10,689 nt of DNA. It comes from Christensenellaceae bacterium (GTDB lineage: Bacteria > Bacillota > Clostridia > Christensenellales > SZUA-584). Positions 6,356 to 10,689 of this stretch are shown here, piece by piece. The position numbers were made by a program, and so were the translations under genes. The notes under the pieces were generated by a model, which worked only from the letters and a program-made list of their open reading frames with translations, had not been told where the DNA came from and made no database searches. Location of the stretch: contig JAAXZP010000137.1 in the NCBI GenBank assembly GCA_012719815.1, positions 1 to 10,689 on the forward strand, given 5' to 3'. Numbering within the stretch: the first letter of the stretch is position 1; every line of letters starts with the position of its first letter.

Positions 6356-6645
6356 ATGTGGTGGACATTTGGTATCAGAATATGCCTGTTGCTGGCCTGC
6401 CTTGTTTATGTTTGGGTTAAAAGAAGCAGCAGGGTACTTGCGGTGCTGCCGGCAATCTGGCTAATTATCTGCCTGGGGCAGAAGATACTGTTCGCGGTGC
6501 TTTTTGACGCATCGGGCGGGGCGGTGTCGAGCAATATGAAACCGTGCTCCCCGGCTATACAACGCTCCGCCTTTTAGAGCCGGTTGCGCTGATGTGCTTG
6601 ACGATTTATCTGGTTTTTTATTTTCGGGTTCCATCAACGTATTAA
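6356..6645 (+). pseudogene. Small membrane protein gene broken by a frameshift
   Basis: The ATG at 6356 opens a frame with two hydrophobic helices (ICLLLACLVYVWV and VLAVLPAIWLIICLG) and runs through LFAVLFDASGG, after which the sequence turns to MKPCSPAIQRSAF and stops at 6577. The -1 frame carries on sensibly from there: EQYETVLPGYTTLRLLEPVA, then a third hydrophobic segment (LMCLTIYLVFYF), ending at TAA 6643-6645. The join falls in the G-rich tract near 6504-6512 (GGGCGGGG), where losing one base is easy. The intact product would be about 96 residues with three membrane helices. I do not recognise the family. No strong ribosome binding site is seen. A sequencing error in the G-run would restore the gene. 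Confidence 0.55.
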
Positions 6646-6705
6646 TGCTGCTCTTTCTGAGCCAAAAGAGCTGCCGCATCCGGTTGGCCAATCTGTAATG
6701 TCCAC

Positions 6706-6737
6706 AAAACAAAAACCCTCTCATGGTGAGGGCTTTT
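6706..6737 (-). terminator. Intrinsic terminator of the EAL-HDOD gene
   Basis: CCCTC (6716-6720) pairs with GAGGG (6728-6732) around a 7-nt loop. On the minus strand the hairpin is followed by TTTTTGTTTT (plus strand 6706-6715), a strong U-tract. It lies about 70 nt past the stop codon of the minus-strand gene. CTTTTG follows on the plus side, so weak action in the other direction is possible. Confidence 0.75.
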
Positions 6738-6800
6738 GAGGATCCTATAACGGATAACAGCTCTCGCGGTATGCCTTATAATCTATTATGAGTCCTGTTG

Positions 6801-8006
6801 TCATACGATCAGCTGCTCCTGCCAGTTGACCGCTTCCAGATAGATGGGGATGAGCTTCTGGCGCGGTATGCCGACGGCGCTGAGCAGCGCGTCCACCGCA
6901 TCCCAGTCGGCGCGCTCCATTGCGATAATGGCGTCCAGCATGGTGCGCAGCGGTCCCGGCTCGCCCAGCAGCGCGGCTTTCGCCGTGTCGGAGAGAGGCA
7001 GCCGCGACAGAACCTTGGTCATAGGCTCGTCCAGCAGGCTGTCGATGGAGGAAAACAGGCCGGTGAGAAACGCCTCCTGCTCGTGTATGCCCAGGCTCTG
7101 TTCCCCGACGAAATTCGACAGCATGCGCGCGCGTATCAGCGACGCCTTGACCAGCTCGGCGTTGGTGGTGCACGACAGACCCTTGACGAGCAGCAGGTGC
7201 ACCCAGCGCCTCAGCTCGATGACGCCCAGCTGCACCAGCGCCTGCATGATGGAGATAACAGGCGGCATGGAGCTGCGGTAATAGGCCGAGTTGGCGATGC
7301 GCAGCAGCTTGTACGACAGGTCCACGTCCCGCTCGATGATGGCGGCTATGGCCCGAAAGTCCGGCTCAGGCTGGGAGAGCCGCTGCACCAGCTGCACCAG
7401 GCTGCTGTTCAGCGTGCCGATTTCCTTTGCGCCGATCATGGCCGGTTTCTCGAAGAAATAGCCCTGGAACAGGTTGTAACCCAGCGCCTTGGCGTGTTCA
7501 AATTCCTCTGCCGTTTCGATTTTCATCGCCACGAACGCGGCCCTGGGGTATTTTTTGATCATCAGCGCCTGCACCGCCTGAGGCGTCGTGCGGAAGTCCA
7601 CCTTGATGATGTCCGCGAGCTCCACCAAAGGCCGGTACGCCTCGTCGTCCATGAAATTGTCCAGGGCGAGCTTATAGCCCAGCCGCCGCAGCCGCTGACA
7701 GGCTGCCACCAGAATCGGCGTGATTTCGGTGCGCTCGACGATCTCCACCACCAGCTTTTCGCTGGGCAAAAGCAGCGCCGCTCCGGAGAGCAGCATGTTC
7801 TGGGAAAAGTTGATGAAACCGCGCGTACCGCCGGTCAGTTCATCGAACCCCATAAAAAAGGAGTCGGATATGATGGAGGCGGTGGCCTGGTCGTCGTCTA
7901 CGTTATCAAGTTGGTTTTCTTCGCTGCGCCGGTACAGCAGTTCGTAACCGAACAGCTTCATCCGGCTGTTGAAAATCGGTTGGCGTGCTACGTAAATATT
8001 TCCCAT
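6801..8006 (-). CDS. EAL-HDOD signalling protein, YuxH type, with degenerate EAL domain
   Basis: The 401-residue cytoplasmic protein starts IYVARQPIF, typical of this family. Residues about 3-190 form an EAL (c-di-GMP phosphodiesterase) fold with changes at key places. YELL stands for EAL at residue 22, Asn66 and Glu88 are kept, and the metal-binding D-D-F-G-T-G segment is reduced to LALDNFMDD (D116, N117). KVD (135-137), Glu164 and QGY (181) remain. With the second Asp lost and the G-T-G loop absent, it probably does not cut c-di-GMP. Residues about 200-370 form an HDOD domain (IIERDVDLSYKLLRIANSAYY, then a VQLGVIELRRWV helix), a signalling module of the HD fold without the metal site. I start at the ATG at 8006 because AAAGGAG lies about 8 nt upstream; the frame is open further, but that part is not family-like. 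It is probably a binding or scaffold protein in motility or stress signalling. Confidence 0.88.
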   Translation of the reverse strand: MGNIYVARQPIFNSRMKLFGYELLYRRSEENQLDNVDDDQATASIISDSFFMGFDELTGGTRGFINFSQNMLLSGAALLLPSEKLVVEIVERTEITPILVAACQRLRRLGYKLALDNFMDDEAYRPLVELADIIKVDFRTTPQAVQALMIKKYPRAAFVAMKIETAEEFEHAKALGYNLFQGYFFEKPAMIGAKEIGTLNSSLVQLVQRLSQPEPDFRAIAAIIERDVDLSYKLLRIANSAYYRSSMPPVISIMQALVQLGVIELRRWVHLLLVKGLSCTTNAELVKASLIRARMLSNFVGEQSLGIHEQEAFLTGLFSSIDSLLDEPMTKVLSRLPLSDTAKAALLGEPGPLRTMLDAIIAMERADWDAVDALLSAVGIPRQKLIPIYLEAVNWQEQLIV

Positions 8007-8079
8007 GGCATACTCCTTTGCATGGTATATAAACACAAAAGGAGCAGGCCAAACAGGCAATGCGTGGAAAATGAAAAGA

Positions 8080-8098
8080 GTTTGCCGTTTGGGCAAAC
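8080..8098 (-). terminator. Hairpin terminator of the DUF362/ferredoxin gene
   Basis: GTTTGCC (8080-8086) and GGCAAAC (8092-8098) form a perfect 7-bp stem with a 5-nt loop. On the minus strand it is followed by TCTTTTCATTTT, and it lies about 35 nt after the stop of the minus-strand gene. It separates this gene from the EAL-HDOD gene on the same strand. Confidence 0.6.
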
Positions 8099-8132
8099 GG
8101 GGGAGGCCAGGTGCACATTTGCCGGCTGCGCG

Positions 8133-9278
8133 CTAGCTGGGCCGCGAGAAGAGGCGCATCAGCGGGTGGGCTCTCACCAGCTTCACCGCGCGGTACGTGC
8201 ACAGCTCGTGGCAGCACATGCAGGAAATGCAGGCGCCGTAGTCGATGCGTTTGGTCGCCTTGTCGATGGCGCCCACGGGGCAGCTCTCCACGCAGACGTT
8301 GCATTTGCGGCAGGCTTTGGGGTCCACCTCCGGCCGGGAGCTCATCAGGTCGATGATGCGGCCCAGCATACCGGCGGGCAGCCGCTGGCCCATCGCGCGG
8401 GGCAGCTTAAAGCCGCCAAGCCGCGGCGGCGCGCTGTAATCGCCGCACACCTCGATGCGGGAGATGTCCGCCTCGCCGATGCCGTCGCGCACCGAGGCGG
8501 CATAGGCGGGCAGGTCGCGGATGTCCCGGCCCAGCATGGCGACGCCCACGGCGTCCAGCTCCAGCGGGTCCGCGCCGATGAGCAGCTTCCCCGCGGGATA
8601 GGGCCGGCCCGAGGTGGGGCCTTGCCCGTCCATCGCGACCACGCCGTCCATCACGTTCAGCGCCGGCCGGATGTGCTTGTTGATCTCGCACAGCACTTCG
8701 CCGAACTCCCGGGCGGACTGCGCCTGCCGGTGATAGTCCGCCTTGGCGAGCCCCGGCACACAGCCGAACAGGTTTTTCACCGCGCCGGTGTACAGCGCGG
8801 CCATATGCGTTTTCAGCTTGGGCAGGTTGATGACGGCGTCGGCGCAAAAGACGGGCCTTGCGAGAAACATTTTGCCGCCCGAAGCGCTGGTAACCTCCAC
8901 GACGCCTTCGCGGTCGAAGTTTTTGACGACGGCCCCTTCCTCCTCGGCGGCCCGGGCGATGCCGGATACATCCAGGCTCCTGCCTGTCTGCGCCCTGCCG
9001 CCGATAGCGCCGCCCGAGCTGTCGCCCACCCAGACGGTGCAGCCCAGGGCTTTGAGCAGCCGAGTCATCGCGCGGACCAGCGCCGGGTGCGTCACCGCCG
9101 CGGATTCGGGAGGCATCGGCCCGATGAGGTTCACCTTGAGCAGCACCGTGCCGCCCCGAGGGACGAAACGATCAAGGCCGCCCAAAAGCTCTGCGCCCTC
9201 GTGGATTTTGTCCGTCAGCAAATCGATATCGTAGCGGTCGCACTGCATCACGGCGACGCGCGTTTTTTCTTCCGCCAT
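8133..9278 (-). CDS. DUF362 protein with C-terminal 2x[4Fe-4S] ferredoxin domain
   Basis: The product has 381 residues. Residues about 30-290 are a DUF362 domain: VLLKVNLIGP, VTHPALVRAM, GDSSGG, INLPKLKTHMAALYTGAVKNLFG, NVMDGVVAMDGQGPTSG and GADPLELDAVG. The C-terminal part holds two cluster-binding motifs, each C-x2-C-x2-C-x3-C. They are Cys323/326/329/333 (followed by Pro) and Cys350/353/356/360. The second has an extra Cys355 and no Pro after the last Cys. Such proteins are common in anaerobes and are taken to be redox proteins, but their reaction is not known. I start at the ATG at 9278, with GAGGAGG about 8 nt upstream; the open frame before it overlaps the promoter. No signal peptide is visible, so it should be cytoplasmic. 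It is transcribed away from the AEC permease. Confidence 0.88.
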   Translation of the reverse strand: MAEEKTRVAVMQCDRYDIDLLTDKIHEGAELLGGLDRFVPRGGTVLLKVNLIGPMPPESAAVTHPALVRAMTRLLKALGCTVWVGDSSGGAIGGRAQTGRSLDVSGIARAAEEEGAVVKNFDREGVVEVTSASGGKMFLARPVFCADAVINLPKLKTHMAALYTGAVKNLFGCVPGLAKADYHRQAQSAREFGEVLCEINKHIRPALNVMDGVVAMDGQGPTSGRPYPAGKLLIGADPLELDAVGVAMLGRDIRDLPAYAASVRDGIGEADISRIEVCGDYSAPPRLGGFKLPRAMGQRLPAGMLGRIIDLMSSRPEVDPKACRKCNVCVESCPVGAIDKATKRIDYGACISCMCCHELCTYRAVKLVRAHPLMRLFSRPS

Positions 9279-9303
9279 TGTCACATCCTCCTCGTTTGTG
9301 CTG

Positions 9304-9312
9304 ATTGTACCA
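9304..9312 (-). promoter_or_regulatory. Extended -10 promoter of the DUF362 gene
   Basis: On the minus strand the sequence reads TGGTACAAT, a TGn extended -10 element next to TACAAT (5 of 6 to consensus). No good -35 is seen at 16-18 nt. The start site would fall near 9297, leaving a leader of about 20 nt that includes the GAGGAGG site. Confidence 0.5.
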
Positions 9313-9388
9313 CAGACGGCGGGCAAAGGATATACCGAAGCGGAATGCCGGTTGTTTTTGTCCCTTTGCGTCTTACGGAATAAAAGTA

Positions 9389-9417
9389 TTGGCAGCCCGC
9401 GGGCGCGCGGGTATAAT
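9389..9417 (+). promoter_or_regulatory. Near-consensus SigA promoter of the AEC permease gene
   Basis: TTGGCA (9389-9394) and TATAAT (9412-9417) are exactly 17 nt apart. The -10 is perfect and the -35 matches 5 of 6. The spacer consists only of G and C and includes the palindrome GCCCGCGGGC (9394-9404 region). The ATG lies 42 nt after the -10, behind GAGGGGGG. Confidence 0.8.
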
Positions 9418-9459
9418 ACCAGACGGAATGCGCCGCCGGCGCGGCAGTGAGGGGGGTTA

Positions 9460-10386
9460 ATGGACTTTTTTCTGATACTGGAGAAAATAGGCTCGGTATT
9501 CCTGCTGAGGCTGGTCGGCTATGTGTTTGCCAGGCTCGCAAAGCCTTCGGAACAGTCGCGCGGGCTGCTGGCCGCGCTGGTGCTCAACATATCGGTGCCC
9601 GCGAGCATGCTGGCCAGCGTCAACGAGGTGGACTTTGACGCCCTGAAGGGGGACATCGCCGCGCTGATGCTGATCTCCGCGGCCATCGCGCGGGTGACGC
9701 TGGCGCTGTGCCTGCCCTTATCGCGGCTGCTGGAGCCCCGGGACCGCGCCCGCCGGGCGGTGGCGCAGGCTGCGCTGTTTTTCCCCAACTTCGGGTTTCT
9801 GGGCTGGCCCGTCTGCCGTATGCTGCTGGGCGATACGGGTTTGCTGTACGCCATGCTGAGCTCGATACCGCTGAACGTGCTGATGTACGCCATAACGCCG
9901 GTGCTTCTGGGCCGCGCGAACAGGGATGCCCGCGTTTTCGATAAAAAGATGCTGATCAACCTGCCGGTATACTCTGCCCTTGCGGCGATCACGCTGATGG
10001 CGTGCGGCGTGAAGCTGCCGCCTGCTGCTGCGAGCCTCGTCGGCATGCTGGGCGACACGCAGACGCCGCTGGCCATGATGATCGTGGGCATGATGCTGGC
10101 GGACGCCCGGCCGGCCGACGTGGTGAGCGGCTGGAAGCCTTATGCGTTCAGCGCCATACGTCTGGGGCTGTTTCCGCTGATCGCGTTTGCCGGGCTGAAA
10201 TGGCTGGGGTTTTCCGGCCTGCTGCTCAGCGTGCCGGTGCTGCTGACCGCGATGCCGGCCGGCACCATGTCCGCGGTGCTGACACAGCGCGCGGGCCTCG
10301 ACGCCGTCTACGCGTCGCGCCTGGTGGTGGTGAGCACGCTTGTATCCCTGGCCGCGATACCGCTGAACGCGCTGCTGGTGCTGTAA
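9460..10386 (+). CDS. AEC (auxin efflux carrier) family permease
   Basis: The 308-residue integral membrane protein has about ten hydrophobic helices, the usual size for bacterial AEC (Mem_trans) carriers. Family signs are LVLNISVPASML in the first half, the broken-helix motif PNFGFLGWP (109-117), TPLAMMIVGMMLAD in the second half, and a closing AMPAGTMSAVLTQRAG segment. Relatives move small organic acids such as malate or malonate, or other anions; the substrate here cannot be read. The start is the ATG after GAGGGGGGTTA. It is transcribed alone from a strong promoter, divergent from the DUF362 gene, with 181 bp between the two start codons. No operator is evident. No clear terminator hairpin was found in the 93 bp before the next gene. 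Confidence 0.9.
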   Translation: MDFFLILEKIGSVFLLRLVGYVFARLAKPSEQSRGLLAALVLNISVPASMLASVNEVDFDALKGDIAALMLISAAIARVTLALCLPLSRLLEPRDRARRAVAQAALFFPNFGFLGWPVCRMLLGDTGLLYAMLSSIPLNVLMYAITPVLLGRANRDARVFDKKMLINLPVYSALAAITLMACGVKLPPAAASLVGMLGDTQTPLAMMIVGMMLADARPADVVSGWKPYAFSAIRLGLFPLIAFAGLKWLGFSGLLLSVPVLLTAMPAGTMSAVLTQRAGLDAVYASRLVVVSTLVSLAAIPLNALLVL

Positions 10387-10479
10387 AACGCGGATTATGC
10401 AATATTTCAAAATTTGGGATGCAAAACGCGCTGAATTGCGGTATACTAAACTGATTTGAGATGGCCGGAACGGAGGAGC

Positions 10480-10689
10480 ATGGTGTGCCGTAAACTTCGC
10501 CTGCTGAAAATCATGGTAGTAGTCGCCGCGCGGGTGTTTGCCGCGTGCGGCAGCCTTGATGGCGGACCGGACGTATCCCCGGCTGTTCCTTCCGACGCAT
10601 CCCCGGCTGTTCCGCCTTCCGAAACGGCGCAGACGCCGGATGTTTCCGCCGCGCCGCCCGTGGACGAAGCGGCGGTGACGGCGGTGAAC
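10480..10689 (+). CDS. Putative lipoprotein (3' partial)
   Basis: The frame opens at the ATG at 10480 and runs off the window; 70 residues are visible. The N-terminus is basic (CRKLRLLK), followed by a short hydrophobic stretch (IMVVVAA, an Arg18, then VFAAC), so Cys23 is the likely lipidated residue. Both the Arg in the core and Phe at -3 of the lipobox are unusual. The following part is Pro/Ala/Ser-rich with two SPAVP units and no fold, as in linkers of cell-surface lipoproteins. GGAGGAG ends only one base from this ATG, so the GTG at 10483 may be the real start. A TATACT at 10442-10447 may be its -10 box, without a good -35. The function lies beyond the window. Confidence 0.6.
   Translation, partial: MVCRKLRLLKIMVVVAARVFAACGSLDGGPDVSPAVPSDASPAVPPSETAQTPDVSAAPPVDEAAVTAVN

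Noticed and set aside
8087..8091. The GTTTGCC/GGCAAAC inverted repeat as an operator of the EAL-HDOD gene
   Set aside because: Its place after the DUF362 stop codon and the T-rich stretch on the minus strand fit a terminator better.
6798..9383. A very long open frame on the plus strand across the EAL-HDOD and DUF362 genes
   Set aside because: It is antisense to two clear genes with recognisable domains. Its translation is rich in H, Q, R and G and has no fold or motif. It is a by-product of high-GC codon positions.
1..10689. tRNA genes, rRNA, CRISPR arrays, insertion sequences, integrase or att sites
   Set aside because: None could be seen on either strand. No direct repeats flanking the toxin-like region were found by eye, so a formal prophage border is not claimed.

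Overview
The window looks like a chromosome segment of a moderately GC-rich Firmicute, most likely of the Clostridia. The evidence is AGGAGG-type ribosome binding sites, SigA-type promoters, a YuxH-like EAL-HDOD protein, a DUF362/ferredoxin protein and an AEC permease. The species cannot be named from the sequence.

Left part (1-1817, GC-rich, + strand): the end of a prophage-like or phage-tail-like block. It holds the 3' end of a DNRLRE-domain fibre-type protein, an NlpC/P60 endolysin with a C-terminal peptidoglycan-binding domain, and a small membrane-anchored coiled-coil protein in the holin position.

Middle part (1878-5632, + strand): the most interesting region. A 592-residue protein has a repeat-bearing N-terminal region, a proline-rich linker and a C-terminal DUF4329/JAB-like (HTHP) domain of the kind found at the ends of polymorphic toxins. 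It is followed at 11 bp by a lipoprotein gene. Downstream the arrangement recurs in reduced form: a start-poor DUF4329-like module with no N-terminal delivery region, then a shorter membrane-anchored protein that appears homologous to the lipoprotein. I read this as one intact and one orphan (displaced) toxin-immunity pair beside a phage lysis module. The DNA becomes clearly AT-richer from about 2700, inside the big gene, and stays so to about 5500, as expected for exchanged toxin cassettes.

Right part (5633-10689): ordinary chromosomal genes, mostly GC-rich. They are a GNAT acetyltransferase close to the spermidine/thialysine acetyltransferase type (- strand), a frameshifted small membrane protein gene (+), an EAL-HDOD signalling protein (-), a DUF362 protein with two 4Fe-4S clusters (-), a divergently transcribed AEC-family permease (+) with a near-consensus promoter, and the start of a lipoprotein gene cut by the window end. 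Three hairpins are placed as terminators of the minus-strand genes.

All functions are read from sequence motifs by eye. Family names are recollections of motif patterns, not search results.
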